NCBI RefSeq assembly: GCF_900096975.1
Contig: NZ_FMYQ01000029.1
Location: 45,715-109,714, forward strand
Length of the DNA: 64,000 nucleotides
DNA from: Paraburkholderia lycopersici
GTDB taxonomy: Bacteria > Pseudomonadota > Gammaproteobacteria > Burkholderiales > Burkholderiaceae
Direction of reading: 5' to 3'
Below are positions 44,481 to 54,249 of this stretch, piece after piece. The number at the start of each line of letters is the position of its first letter. Position 1 is the stretch's first letter. A program made the translations under genes and the position numbers. The notes under the pieces were generated by a model. The model worked only from the letters and a program-made list of their open reading frames with translations, ran no database searches and was not told the origin of the DNA.

Positions 44481-45994
44481 ATCATCGTCCCCCGTTCTGC
44501 GGCGATGTCTTCCACCGTGTCGCGGAACACCGCCGCGCGATGGGCGTAGTTGCGGAACATGTCGAGGCTCGCGCACGCGGGCGAAAGCAGCACCACGTCG
44601 CCCGGCTGGGCGAGTGCCGTGGCCGCGCGCGTGGCTTCTTCGAGCGTTGCGTGGTCGCTCATCGCGATGCCGGTTTCTTCGAGCGCCGCGCGAATTCTCG
44701 GCGCGTCGCGGCCGATCAGCATCACGGCGCGGCACCAGCGCTCGACGGGCGCCGCGAGCGGGCCGAAGTCCTGGCCTTTGCCGTCGCCGCCGGCGATCAG
44801 CACCGCGCGCTGCGCGAGGCCGTCGAGCGCCGCGACCGTCGCGCCGACGTTCGTGCCCTTGCTGTCGTCCACGTAGTCGACGCCGTCGATCGAAGCGATC
44901 AGCTCCACGCGGTGCGGCTCGCCGCGATATTCGCGCAAGCCGTGCAGGAGCGGCGCGGGCGGCAGGTCGATCGCGCGCGTGAGCGCGAATGCCGCGAGCG
45001 CGTTCGCCGCGTTGTGCAGACCGCGAATGCGCAGCGCGTCGGCGGGCATGAGGCGCTTCATCGCGAGGTTCACGGGCGCGGCTTCCTGCTGCTTGCGACG
45101 GCGCGGCGAAACGGGTTCGTCCGTTGCGTCGAGGTCGTGAGCCTGCACGAGCCACTGCATGCCGTTCTCGCGCAAGAGGCCAAAGTCGCCGTCGTTTTGC
45201 GGCTCGTTCAGGCCGAAGGTCACGATCTTCGCGTCACCGTTCGCTTTCACATGCGCGAGCGACATCACGCGTGCGTCGTCGCGGTTGAGCACGCGCGTGG
45301 TGCGCGGCCCGAAGATGCGGCCCTTCGCGGCCGCGTAGGCGTCGAGTCCGCCGTGCCAGTCGAGGTGATCCTGCGTGATGTTGAGAATCGCCGCGGCGTC
45401 GGGCTCGAACGTATGCGCCGTCTCCAGCTGGAAGCTCGACAGCTCGAGCACCCAGATGTCGGGCAGCGCGGTGTTGTCGATAGCTTCGGCAAGCTTGTCG
45501 AGCATGGCCGGGCTGATGTTGCCCGCCACGGCCACGCGCTTGCCCGCGCGCTCGCAGAGCATGCCCGCGAGGCTCGTCGTGGTGGTTTTGCCGTTCGTGC
45601 CGGTAATGGCGAGCACCTTCGGCGCGTAACCGCTCTCGCCCAGATGGCGCAGCGCCTGGGCGAAGAGTTCGAGTTCGCCCCACACGTCGATGCCGAGCTC
45701 GCGCGCCGCCGCGATCAGCGGCACGAGATCTTCGGCGAGCGGCGAAAGTCCCGGGCTGATCGCCACGAGTTCCACGCCGTCGAGCAGCGCGGTCGTGAAC
45801 GGACCGCCCACGAAATCGGCCTCGACGCCGTGCACGGCGAGTTCGGGCAACCCGGGCGGCGCTTCGCGCGTGTCGGCGACGCGCAGGCGGCAACCATGCC
45901 GCGCGCACCAACGCGCCATCGCGAGACCCGATTCCCCGAGTCCCAGCACGAGCACCATCGGCGTTTGCCGATCCCGAAACTTCTCGCCAAACAT
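44477..45994 (-). CDS. murD: UDP-MurNAc-L-Ala--D-glutamate ligase
   Basis: The 505-residue protein has VLVLGLGESGLAMARW and the ATP motif ITGTNGKTTTTSLAG. It adds D-Glu. AAGGAAAGG precedes the ATG at 45994. A Lys/Arg/Gln-rich insert (VSPRRRKQQEAAPV) near residue 300 is typical of the Burkholderia form. Confidence 0.95.
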   Translation of the reverse strand: MFGEKFRDRQTPMVLVLGLGESGLAMARWCARHGCRLRVADTREAPPGLPELAVHGVEADFVGGPFTTALLDGVELVAISPGLSPLAEDLVPLIAAARELGIDVWGELELFAQALRHLGESGYAPKVLAITGTNGKTTTTSLAGMLCERAGKRVAVAGNISPAMLDKLAEAIDNTALPDIWVLELSSFQLETAHTFEPDAAAILNITQDHLDWHGGLDAYAAAKGRIFGPRTTRVLNRDDARVMSLAHVKANGDAKIVTFGLNEPQNDGDFGLLRENGMQWLVQAHDLDATDEPVSPRRRKQQEAAPVNLAMKRLMPADALRIRGLHNAANALAAFALTRAIDLPPAPLLHGLREYRGEPHRVELIASIDGVDYVDDSKGTNVGATVAALDGLAQRAVLIAGGDGKGQDFGPLAAPVERWCRAVMLIGRDAPRIRAALEETGIAMSDHATLEEATRAATALAQPGDVVLLSPACASLDMFRNYAHRAAVFRDTVEDIAAERGTMI

Positions 45995-46037
45995 TGCTTG
46001 CCTTTCCTTCGTTACCCTGATGAACACGGAATGCCGG

Positions 46038-47207
46038 TCAACGCAGCTTCAGCGTCGACAAGCCGATCAGACACAGCATCAGCGTGATGACCCAGAAGCG
46101 CACGACAACCTGCGTCTCCTTCCAGCCGGACAGCTCGAAATGGTGATGCAGCGGCGCCATCTTGAAGATGCGGCGCCCTTCGCCGTAGCGCTTTTTCGTG
46201 TACTTGAACCAGGTGACCTGGAGCATCACGGAAAGCGTTTCCGCCACGAAGATGCCGCCCATGATGAAGAGCACGATTTCCTGGCGCACGATCACCGCGA
46301 TGGTGCCGAGCGCGCCGCCGAGCGCGAGCGCGCCCACGTCGCCCATGAACACCTGCGCGGGGTACGTGTTGAACCAGAGGAACGCGAGCCCCGCCCCGCC
46401 CATCGCCGAGCAGAAGATCAGCAGTTCGCCCGCGCCGGGAATGTGCGGGAACAGCAGGTACTTCGAGTAGACCGAGCTGCCCATCACGTACGCGAACACG
46501 CCGAGCGACGCGCCCACGAGCACGACCGGCATGATGACGAGGCCGTCGAGGCCGTCGGTGAGGTTCACGGCGTTGCTCGCGCCGACGATCACGAAATACG
46601 TGAGCGCGATGAAGCCCCACACGCCGAGCGGATAGCTGATCGACTTGAGGAACGGCAGCAGCAGATCGGCGCGCGCGGGCAGGCCCATCGAGAGGCCGCT
46701 CTTCACCCAGGCCATGAAAAGGTCGAACACGCGCACGTTGCTCGCCTCGGAGACGCTGAACGCGAGATACACCGCCGCGAAGAGCCCGATCACCGACTGC
46801 CAGAAGTACTTCTCGCGCGACGACATGCCGCGCGGGTCCTTGTGGACGACCTTGCGATAGTCGTCGACCCAGCCGATCGCGCCATAGCCGAACGTGACGA
46901 GCATCACGATCCAGATGAAGCGGTTCGTCAGATCGCCCCACAGCAGCGTGGAAACGGCGATGCCCAACAGAATGAGCACGCCGCCCATGGTGGGCGTGCC
47001 GGACTTCACGAGGTGCGTTTGCGGGCCATCCGTGCGCACAGCCTGGCCGACCTTCATCGCGGTGAGCTTGCGAATCACCCATGGGCCGAGGAAAAGCCCG
47101 ATCGCCATCGCGGTGATGGTCGCCATCACCGCACGGAACGTCAGATAACTGAACACGCGCAAGAAGCTTGCGTCATTCTGCAGCCATTGCGCCAGCGCCA
47201 GTAGCAT
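46038..47207 (-). CDS. mraY: Phospho-MurNAc-pentapeptide transferase
   Basis: The 389-residue membrane enzyme has about ten segments, the cytoplasmic DDYRKVVHKDPRG loop and the NLTDGLDGL motif with catalytic Asp residues. It makes lipid I on undecaprenyl phosphate. It follows murF by 20 bases. Confidence 0.97.
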   Translation of the reverse strand: MLLALAQWLQNDASFLRVFSYLTFRAVMATITAMAIGLFLGPWVIRKLTAMKVGQAVRTDGPQTHLVKSGTPTMGGVLILLGIAVSTLLWGDLTNRFIWIVMLVTFGYGAIGWVDDYRKVVHKDPRGMSSREKYFWQSVIGLFAAVYLAFSVSEASNVRVFDLFMAWVKSGLSMGLPARADLLLPFLKSISYPLGVWGFIALTYFVIVGASNAVNLTDGLDGLVIMPVVLVGASLGVFAYVMGSSVYSKYLLFPHIPGAGELLIFCSAMGGAGLAFLWFNTYPAQVFMGDVGALALGGALGTIAVIVRQEIVLFIMGGIFVAETLSVMLQVTWFKYTKKRYGEGRRIFKMAPLHHHFELSGWKETQVVVRFWVITLMLCLIGLSTLKLR

Positions 47208-47227
47208 GCCTTGTATTCCTTCGTATT

Positions 47228-48664
47228 TCAGTGCGCGCCGGACGCGGCGTCCGGCGCAGGGGTTTGCGGATTCGTGAGCGGGCTTGTCAAAGCCGCCACC
47301 ACGCGCTCCATCTGCATGAAGCGCGAGCCTTTCACGAGAATCGTTGCGCCGGCGCCGTAGCCGCCGCCGGCAAGCGCCCGCACGAGTTCGCCGACATCCG
47401 CGGCATGCAGCGCCTGCGCGCCGAACGCCGCCGCGATGTCACGCGCGGCGTCGCCGAGCGTGTAGAGCGCGTCGATGCCGCGCTCTTTCGCATAGGCGCC
47501 CACTTCGCGGTGAAACGCCGGGCCGTCGTCGCCGACTTCGCCCATGTCGCCCAGCACGAGCACGCGCGGCGACGCGTGCGAAGCGAGCACGTCGATTGCC
47601 GCGCGGACCGAATCGGGATTGGCGTTGTAGGTGTCGTCGATCACCGTTGCGCCCGCCAGCTCGCCAAGCGCCGCGCGCTTGACCTGCAGACGGCCTTTCA
47701 CCGGCTCGAACGCCTCCAGCCCCCGGCCGATCGCCTCGAGCGGCACGCCCGCCGCGAGCGCCGCCGCCGTGGCCGCGAGCGAGTTGTGCGCGTTGTGCGC
47801 GCCGAGCACCTTCAGTTCCACCTCGAGGTGGCCTTCCGGCGTCGCGATCGCGAGACGGTTGCCGCCCGCGTTGCCAACGAGCTTGCCGGTAACCGCCGCA
47901 TCGACCGCGCCGGTATGCGTATGGAGCGCGAAGTCGAGGACGCGCGACCCGGTCGCCGCCACGCGCCAGATGCCCGCATAGGCGTCGTCGGCGGGGAACA
48001 CTGCGACGCCCGTGGGCTTGAGCGCGTGAATCACGCTCGCGTGCTCGAGCGCGACGGCTTCCACCGTCGCCATGAACTCCTGATGTTCGCGCTGCGCGTT
48101 GTTCACCACCGCGACCGTCGGCTCGGCGATTTTCGCGAGCAGGTCGGTCTCGCCCGGATGATTCATGCCGAGTTCGACCACGGCCAGCCGGTGAGCGCCG
48201 CTCAAACGCAGCAACGTTAACGGCAAGCCGATGTCGTTGTTGAGGTTGCCGCTCGTCGCGAGCCGCGAATTTTCGCCGACGGCCGCCGCGAAGATCGACG
48301 CGATCATTTCCTTGACGGTCGTCTTGCCGTTGCTGCCCGTCACGGCGACGAGCGGCATCGAAAAGCGCCGCCGCCAGCCGAGCGCGAGCGCGCCGAGCGC
48401 CGTGCGCGTGTCGTCCACGCGCAGCGCGGGAATGCGCCAGTCGCCGGGACTGCGCGAGACGAGCGCCGCGCTCACGTGACGGTTCGCGACCTCGCCGAGA
48501 AAGTCGTGCGCGTCGAAGCGGTCGCCCTTGAGCGCGACGAAGAGATCGCCGGGGCCCGCCGTGCGGCTATCGGTCGAAATGCGCTCGAACGTTGCGTTCT
48601 CGTCGCCGAGTACGCTTGCGCCGGGAATCAGCGCCGCTGCTTCGCGCAGGGAAAGCATTGTCAT
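47228..48664 (-). CDS. murF: UDP-MurNAc-tripeptide--D-Ala-D-Ala ligase
   Basis: The 478-residue protein has VTGSNGKTTVKEMIAS and ELGMNHPGETDLL. It adds the Ddl product to the tripeptide. Its ATG overlaps the murE TGA as ATGA. Confidence 0.97.
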   Translation of the reverse strand: MTMLSLREAAALIPGASVLGDENATFERISTDSRTAGPGDLFVALKGDRFDAHDFLGEVANRHVSAALVSRSPGDWRIPALRVDDTRTALGALALGWRRRFSMPLVAVTGSNGKTTVKEMIASIFAAAVGENSRLATSGNLNNDIGLPLTLLRLSGAHRLAVVELGMNHPGETDLLAKIAEPTVAVVNNAQREHQEFMATVEAVALEHASVIHALKPTGVAVFPADDAYAGIWRVAATGSRVLDFALHTHTGAVDAAVTGKLVGNAGGNRLAIATPEGHLEVELKVLGAHNAHNSLAATAAALAAGVPLEAIGRGLEAFEPVKGRLQVKRAALGELAGATVIDDTYNANPDSVRAAIDVLASHASPRVLVLGDMGEVGDDGPAFHREVGAYAKERGIDALYTLGDAARDIAAAFGAQALHAADVGELVRALAGGGYGAGATILVKGSRFMQMERVVAALTSPLTNPQTPAPDAASGAH

Positions 48665-50211
48665 TCACCGCCTCCGCGCCCGTGCGTGGCACGAGCTGCG
48701 AGGGCAAGCCGCGCGTGGTCCTGGTCGGAGAACGCGCGCTTCTTGCCCATGATTTCCTGGGTCGCCTCGTGGCCCTTGCCGGCCAGCACGACGACGTCTT
48801 CGCGCGCCGCGCCGCGCACCGCCTGCAGAATCGCGCTCGCGCGGTCCTCGATGCAGCGCGCCTTTGCGGGCTCGTGCATGCCTTGCGCGATCTGCTCGAT
48901 GATCGCGGCCGGCGACTCGCTGCGCGGGTTGTCGCTCGTCACGACGACCTGGTCGGCGAGGCGTTCGGCGATCGCGCCCATCAGCGGACGCTTGGTCGCG
49001 TCGCGATCGCCGCCGCAGCCGAACATGCAGACGAGCTGGCCACCGCGCGCAGCCGCGATCGGGCGCAATGCTTCGAGCGTCTTTTCGAGCGCGTCGGGCG
49101 TGTGCGCGTAGTCGATCACGACAAGCGGCTCGTCCTGATCGGCGCGGCCGCCGAGGCGCTCCATGCGGCCGTTCACCGGCTGCAGCTTCGCGATTTCGTT
49201 GAGCGCCGCGACGAGCGGCACGTTCGCCGCGAGCAGCGCGCCGAGCACGCCGAGCAGATTGCTGACGTTGAAAAGGCCGAGAACCTGCACCTCGACTTGC
49301 GCCTCACCCCAGTCCGACGTTTCCAGATGGAAAACCGTGCCGGTGGCCGTCGCGCGCACGTCCTTCGCGCGCAACCAGGCGTCGGCGGCCGGCGCATCGG
49401 CGGCGAGCGTCTGCACGCCGTACGCGATCGTGCGGGCCTTGCCCCGCGTGGCCGCGATCAGGCGGCGGCCCGCTGCGTCGTCGGCATTGACGACCGCGGC
49501 GCGCAGGCCCGGCCATGCGAAGAGACGCGCTTTCGCGGCCTCGTAGGCCTCGAACGTGCGGTGATAATCGAGATGGTCCTGCGTAAGATTCGTGAAGATG
49601 GCGACGTCGAACGAGGTGCCGTTCACGCGGCCCTGATGCAACGCGTGCGACGAAACTTCCATCGCCACGGCCTGCGCACCCTCGCTGCGCAACTGCGCGA
49701 GGCTGCGCTGAAGCTGCGGCGCATCCGGCGTGGTGAAACCGGTGTGCACGAGCTGTCCGGGAAAGCCGCTGCCGAGCGTGCCGACGATGGCGCACTTCTG
49801 GCCAATGCCCGTGAGCGCCGAAGCGACCCACTGGCTACACGAAGTCTTGCCGTTGGTGCCCGTCACGCCGACCACGAGCATCGCGTCGCTCGGGTCGCCG
49901 TACCAGCCGCTCGCGATTTCGCCCGCGAGCACGTCGAGCTGCGGCACGGCAAGCGCGATCGTCGTGTCCGGTTGCCGGCCCGCATAGCCTTCCGGCTGAT
50001 ACAGCACTGCAGCGGCGCCGCGCTCGATCGCGCCGGCGATGTGCCGACGGTTGTCCGCGCCTTCCACGGCATAGGCGAGAAATACGTCGCCCTGCTTGAG
50101 CGAGCGCGTGTCGGCGTGCAGGCCGGCTGCGGGCGCAACGTGCGCGCGCAGCCATGCGAGCGCGTCCGCGATCTGCCGGTGCGCGGGATGCTGGGTGCGC
50201 AGGGCGCTCAT
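48661..50211 (-). CDS. murE: UDP-MurNAc-dipeptide--meso-diaminopimelate ligase
   Basis: The 516-residue protein has the ATP motif VTGTNGKTSCSQWV and the DNPR motif (SDNPRSE) that marks the meso-diaminopimelate-adding form. It overlaps ftsI by 4 bases and murF by 4. Confidence 0.97.
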   Translation of the reverse strand: MSALRTQHPAHRQIADALAWLRAHVAPAAGLHADTRSLKQGDVFLAYAVEGADNRRHIAGAIERGAAAVLYQPEGYAGRQPDTTIALAVPQLDVLAGEIASGWYGDPSDAMLVVGVTGTNGKTSCSQWVASALTGIGQKCAIVGTLGSGFPGQLVHTGFTTPDAPQLQRSLAQLRSEGAQAVAMEVSSHALHQGRVNGTSFDVAIFTNLTQDHLDYHRTFEAYEAAKARLFAWPGLRAAVVNADDAAGRRLIAATRGKARTIAYGVQTLAADAPAADAWLRAKDVRATATGTVFHLETSDWGEAQVEVQVLGLFNVSNLLGVLGALLAANVPLVAALNEIAKLQPVNGRMERLGGRADQDEPLVVIDYAHTPDALEKTLEALRPIAAARGGQLVCMFGCGGDRDATKRPLMGAIAERLADQVVVTSDNPRSESPAAIIEQIAQGMHEPAKARCIEDRASAILQAVRGAAREDVVVLAGKGHEATQEIMGKKRAFSDQDHARLALAARATHGRGGGE

Positions 50212-52103
50212 CGGACGACTCCGGGTCGGTTCTTCGCGTTGTCCGCGACCGTCATGCGATGCGCGGTCACAGCCGTCTTGTTTGCGGGTGAGTTCACCAT
50301 GCGCTTCGCGGGAGCGGCCGGCACGTTTTCGGCAGACGGAGCCGAGGCGCCCGCGGCGCTGTCGTCCTCGACGACGAGCTGCTTCACCGGCATGTCGGGC
50401 GGCACGTTCAGCGAGCGCAGCGTATCGCCGACGATGCCCGAGAACACCGGCCCCGACACCGCGCCGCCGAAGTGGCTGCCGGCCGTCGGCTCGTCGACCG
50501 AGACCGCGACCACGATGCGCGGATTGGGCATCGGCGCCATGCCGACGAACGAAGCGCGGTACTTCGAGCGGTCGTAGCCATGCGGACCGTGCTTGTATGC
50601 CGTGCCGGACTTGCCGCCCACCCGGTAGCCGGGCACGGCGGCGTCGGGCGAGGTGCCGTCCTTCGACACCACGCTTTCGAGCATCGTGCGCACTTCACGC
50701 GCCGTGACCGGCGAAAAGACCTGCGTGCCCAGCACCGGCTGGGTGTCGCCGGGGTGGCGGAAGATCGTGACCGGCAGGATCTGGCCGTCGTGCGCGATCG
50801 CCGTGTACGCCCGCGCGAGCTGAAACAGCGAAACGGAGAGGCCGTAGCCGTACGACATCGTCGCCTGCTCTATGCGGCGCCAGCTTTTCCACGGGCGCAG
50901 ACGGCCCGCCGCCGCGCCGGGAAACCCGACCTTCGGCGCCTGTCCGAGACCGATGCTGGTGTACATGTCCCACATTTCTTCGGGCTTGAGCGTCATCGCG
51001 ATCTTCGTCGCGCCGATATTGCTCGACTTCTGGATCACGCCACCGACCGTGAGGACGCCGAACGCCGCGTCGTCGGTGATGGTCGCGCCGTCGAGCGTGA
51101 AGTGGCCCGGGCCCGTATCCACCAGTGTACTCGGCGAGACGCGGTGCAAATCGAGCGCGAGCGACACCGTGAACGGCTTCATGATCGAGCCCGGCTCGAA
51201 CACGTCGGTGAGAATGCGGTTGCGCAACTGCTCGCCCGTGAGGTGCGAGCGGTCGTTCGGGTTGTAGGTCGGATAGTTGACGAGCGCGAGCACTTCGCCC
51301 GTGCGCACGTCCACCACCATCGCCGCGCCGGCCTTCGCCTTGAACTTTTCGACGGCCGCTTTCAGGTTCGAATAGGCGATGTACTGGATCTTGCTGTCGA
51401 TCGATAGTTCGACATCCTTGCCATCATGGGGCACGACCGTTTCGTCCACATCCTCGATGATGTGACCCATGCGGTCCTTGATGACGTGGCGAATGCCGGG
51501 CACTCCAGCGAGAATCTTCTGGTCGGAGAGTTCCACGCCTTCCTGGCCTTCGTCTTCGACGTTGGTGAAGCCGATCAGGTGAGCGGTGACGTCGCCTTCG
51601 GGGTAGAAGCGCTTGTATTCGTTGCGTTGATAGACGCCCGGAATGTCGAGCGCCGAGACCTTCTGCGCCACGTCGAGCGGCACCTGGCGCTTCACGTAGA
51701 CGAAGGTCTTGTCTTCGGAGAGCTTCGCGCGCAGCTCCTTCGCGCTCATGCCGAGCAGCGTGCCGAGCTGGTCCAGCTTGTCGGCGCCGAGATCGTCGGG
51801 CACGGCTTCGGGAATCGCCCAGATGGCGCGCACGGGCAGGCTCGTGGCGAGCACGAGTCCGTTGCGGTCGAGAATCTTGCCGCGCGTGGCCGGCAACTCG
51901 ACGGTGCGCAGGTAGCGGCTTTCCCCTTGCTTCTGATAGAACGCGTTGCCCGGGCCCTGGATCCAGAACGCGCGCGCGGCAAGCGCGACGAACGCCATGA
52001 AGAGCAGGAACACGACGAGCTTCGAGCGCCACATCGGCAGACGCACGGAAAGAATGGGGTTGGCGCTGAAGGCGACGCTCTTGCGGCGATTGTCCTTTTT
52101 CAT
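50208..52103 (-). CDS. ftsI: Penicillin-binding protein 3 (FtsI)
   Basis: The 631-residue protein has one N-terminal membrane segment (SKLVVFLLFMAFVALAARAF), a dimer domain and a transpeptidase domain with EPGSIMKPF (SxxK), SSN and GGKSGTAYK (KSG). It makes septal cross-links. The C-terminal 60 residues are a Ser/Ala/Pro-rich extension. The ATG at 52103 overlaps the ftsL TGA. Confidence 0.96.
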   Translation of the reverse strand: MKKDNRRKSVAFSANPILSVRLPMWRSKLVVFLLFMAFVALAARAFWIQGPGNAFYQKQGESRYLRTVELPATRGKILDRNGLVLATSLPVRAIWAIPEAVPDDLGADKLDQLGTLLGMSAKELRAKLSEDKTFVYVKRQVPLDVAQKVSALDIPGVYQRNEYKRFYPEGDVTAHLIGFTNVEDEGQEGVELSDQKILAGVPGIRHVIKDRMGHIIEDVDETVVPHDGKDVELSIDSKIQYIAYSNLKAAVEKFKAKAGAAMVVDVRTGEVLALVNYPTYNPNDRSHLTGEQLRNRILTDVFEPGSIMKPFTVSLALDLHRVSPSTLVDTGPGHFTLDGATITDDAAFGVLTVGGVIQKSSNIGATKIAMTLKPEEMWDMYTSIGLGQAPKVGFPGAAAGRLRPWKSWRRIEQATMSYGYGLSVSLFQLARAYTAIAHDGQILPVTIFRHPGDTQPVLGTQVFSPVTAREVRTMLESVVSKDGTSPDAAVPGYRVGGKSGTAYKHGPHGYDRSKYRASFVGMAPMPNPRIVVAVSVDEPTAGSHFGGAVSGPVFSGIVGDTLRSLNVPPDMPVKQLVVEDDSAAGASAPSAENVPAAPAKRMVNSPANKTAVTAHRMTVADNAKNRPGVVR

Positions 52104-52456
52104 CGCGCGGCTCCGCGGCGGGCAGGCGTGGTCGCGGCGCCCTGCGGCGGCGCCGAGGTCGGCACGGGAGCGTCGGCGGCGGTTGCGGCACCCGGTGCGA
52201 GCGTCAGATATTGCGTGCGTCCGGTCGTGACGGGCTGCATCTTGAGCGAGTCGGTGGCGATCTGTTCGATGCGCGACGTCCTCGACAGCGCACTCTGCTG
52301 ATACTGAAGTTGAGCGTAATCCTGCTGGAGCTGGTGCTCCTGCGACTGCGCGCGTTGCAACTGGATGAAGATCTGGCGCTGCTGATTGGTGGCGTTCACG
52401 ACCGAGAGCGCGCACCCCATCACGACGATCAGCAGGAAGATGTTCAGGCGGTTCAT
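52100..52456 (-). CDS. ftsL: Cell division protein FtsL
   Basis: The 118-residue protein has one N-terminal membrane segment (IFLLIVVMGCALSVV) and a coiled coil (QQRQIFIQLQRAQSQEHQLQ...). The C-terminal Ala/Pro tail is long. It bridges FtsQ/FtsB and FtsW/FtsI. Confidence 0.93.
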   Translation of the reverse strand: MNRLNIFLLIVVMGCALSVVNATNQQRQIFIQLQRAQSQEHQLQQDYAQLQYQQSALSRTSRIEQIATDSLKMQPVTTGRTQYLTLAPGAATAADAPVPTSAPPQGAATTPARRGAAR

Positions 52457-53406
52457 GGCGTGACGCGCTCCGCGACGCGCATCACGGCCGAGCGGGCGCG
52501 CGGGTTCGCGGCGACTTCCTCGTCGCTCGCGAACACGCGGCCGAGCAGCTTGAGCGGCGGGCTCGGCAGGTCGACGGCGCGGATCGGCAGGCGACGGTCG
52601 ATGGCAGGCGCGCTCGCGTGCGCCTGCATGAACCGCTTGACGATCCGGTCTTCGAGCGAATGAAAGCTGATGATCACCAGCCGCCCCCCCTGCTCCAGCG
52701 ACGCCAAAGCCGCCTCTAAAACGACTTGCAGCTCCGCAAGCTCTTGATTGACGTGAATCCGTATAGCCTGAAAGGTGCGGGTTGCCGGGTCCTTACCCTT
52801 CTCACGGGTTTTGACGACGTTAGCCACGATTTGGGCAAGCTCGCCCGTGCTGTCGAGAGGCCCGAGACGGTCGGACTCTGCCCGGCGAGCAACAAGCGCC
52901 TTTGCAATCTGAAAAGCAAACCGTTCTTCCCCATAATCTCGAATCACCTCCGTCAGTTCCTGCAACGTGGCCCGCGCGAGCCAGTCAGCGGCGGACTCGC
53001 CGCGCGTCGGGTCCATCCGCATGTCGAGCGGGCCGTTCGCGCGGAAACTGAAACCGCGCTGCGGATCGTCGAATTGCGGCGACGACACGCCAAGGTCCAG
53101 CAGCACTCCCGACACACGCCCTACTCCGCGCGACGCGAGCTCGTCGCGCAGCGAAGCAAAACTCTCATGGACGATCGAAAACCGCGCATCGCCGATGGCT
53201 TGCGCCGTCGCGATCGCCTGCGGGTCCTTGTCGAACGCGATCAGGCGCCCGGCTTCGCCGAGGCGCCCGAGAATCGCGCGGCTGTGGCCGCCGCGGCCGA
53301 ACGTGCCGTCCACATAGACGCCGTCCGCGCGTGTAACGAGCGCTTCGACCGCTTCGTCCAGCAGCACCGTGCGATGCTGCAATCCTTGTCCCATCGCAGA
53401 TGCCAT
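52453..53406 (-). CDS. rsmH: 16S rRNA m4C1402 methyltransferase
   Basis: The 317-residue protein has the SAM site VDGTFGRGGHSRAIL and, later, LLDLGVSSPQFDDPQRGFSF. RsmH (MraW) methylates 16S rRNA C1402. The ATG at 53406 is close to AAAGAG; MGQG at 53394 is an alternative start. It overlaps ftsL by 4 bases. Confidence 0.96.
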   Translation of the reverse strand: MASAMGQGLQHRTVLLDEAVEALVTRADGVYVDGTFGRGGHSRAILGRLGEAGRLIAFDKDPQAIATAQAIGDARFSIVHESFASLRDELASRGVGRVSGVLLDLGVSSPQFDDPQRGFSFRANGPLDMRMDPTRGESAADWLARATLQELTEVIRDYGEERFAFQIAKALVARRAESDRLGPLDSTGELAQIVANVVKTREKGKDPATRTFQAIRIHVNQELAELQVVLEAALASLEQGGRLVIISFHSLEDRIVKRFMQAHASAPAIDRRLPIRAVDLPSPPLKLLGRVFASDEEVAANPRARSAVMRVAERVTP

Positions 53407-53422
53407 AGCTCTTTACCCGCGA

Positions 53423-53851
53423 TCAGAACGTGAAATTCTTCAAGGCGTCGGGCATGCCCTGCGCCATTGCCGCCTGTTCCTTGGCGGCGTAGGTCTGCGC
53501 ATCCCACAACTCAAAATGACTACCCATGCCGAGCAGCATGACTTCCTTTTCCATTCCTGCCGCCAGACGCAATTCAGGTGAAACGAGCACGCGGCCCGCG
53601 CTGTCGAGATCGACGTCGGACGCGTTGCCGAGAAAAATGCGACGCCACCAGTGCGCGTCCATCGGCAAGGCGGCGACCTTCGCACGGAACACTTCCCATT
53701 CGGGGCGCGGAAATAGCAACAGGCAGCCGTCCGGGTGCTTGGTGATCGTCACCCGTCCTTCTGCCTGTTGTTGCAGCGCTTCCCGATAGCGCGACGGAAT
53801 AGACATCCGTCCTTTCGCATCGAGTGCCAGCGCCGACGCCCCCTGGAACAA
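53423..53851 (-). CDS. mraZ: Transcriptional regulator MraZ
   Basis: The 142-residue protein has two MraZ/AbrB-like repeats: LDAKGRMSIPSRYREAL and LDSAGRVLVSPELRLAAG. It heads the dcw operon and represses it by binding repeated boxes upstream. The start is TTG at 53851 with a strong AGGGGGAG site 5 bases before it. The boxes are at 53937-53961. Confidence 0.93.
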   Translation of the reverse strand: MFQGASALALDAKGRMSIPSRYREALQQQAEGRVTITKHPDGCLLLFPRPEWEVFRAKVAALPMDAHWWRRIFLGNASDVDLDSAGRVLVSPELRLAAGMEKEVMLLGMGSHFELWDAQTYAAKEQAAMAQGMPDALKNFTF

Positions 53852-53936
53852 TTTGCTCCCCCTAACGCGGCGCCGTTCGCCGCCCGCCTAAATCTCAGAA
53901 AATTTACCGGAATACGCGCCTGAAATCACACAAAAA

Positions 53937-53961
53937 TACACTTTCTCACACTGTCTCCCAC
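53937..53961 (-). promoter_or_regulatory. MraZ-binding boxes upstream of the dcw operon
   Basis: On the minus strand GTGGG, GTGTG and GTGTA follow one another with 5-base spacers (10-base period), matching the (T)GGGN5 repeat array bound by MraZ in other bacteria. The first repeat is canonical and the others are weaker. They lie 86-110 bases upstream of the mraZ start. Confidence 0.65.
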
Positions 53962-54213
53962 TTTAGAGGAAGGGCCATCGAGGGTCAAGGGAGGCCGGAC
54001 GTTTTTTGACGAAATTTATCCGCTAGAACAAGGACTTAGCGGCACTTGTTGAAGTCGGGCGAAAAGCCAAAAATCGTTATGAATGAATGAACTAACGCAG
54101 GTTCTGAAGGTGATACGTGAAAAGCGCGGCGATAAACGGCCTACGGCGGGAGCGAGCGGGGGTCTGGCGGGGAGTAATTCGGGGGGCTGAAAGCTCTGAA
54201 AGATTAATCGTAA

Positions 54214-54240
54214 CCGGGCCGACAACGATTGCCGGCCCGG
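54214..54240 (-). terminator. Hairpin downstream of coq7
   Basis: An 8-bp stem CCGGGCCG/CGGCCCGG with an 11-base loop lies 10 bases after the coq7 stop. The T tract is poor. Nothing else is seen in 53962-54213. Confidence 0.5.
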
Positions 54241-54249
54241 GTTGCCGAA

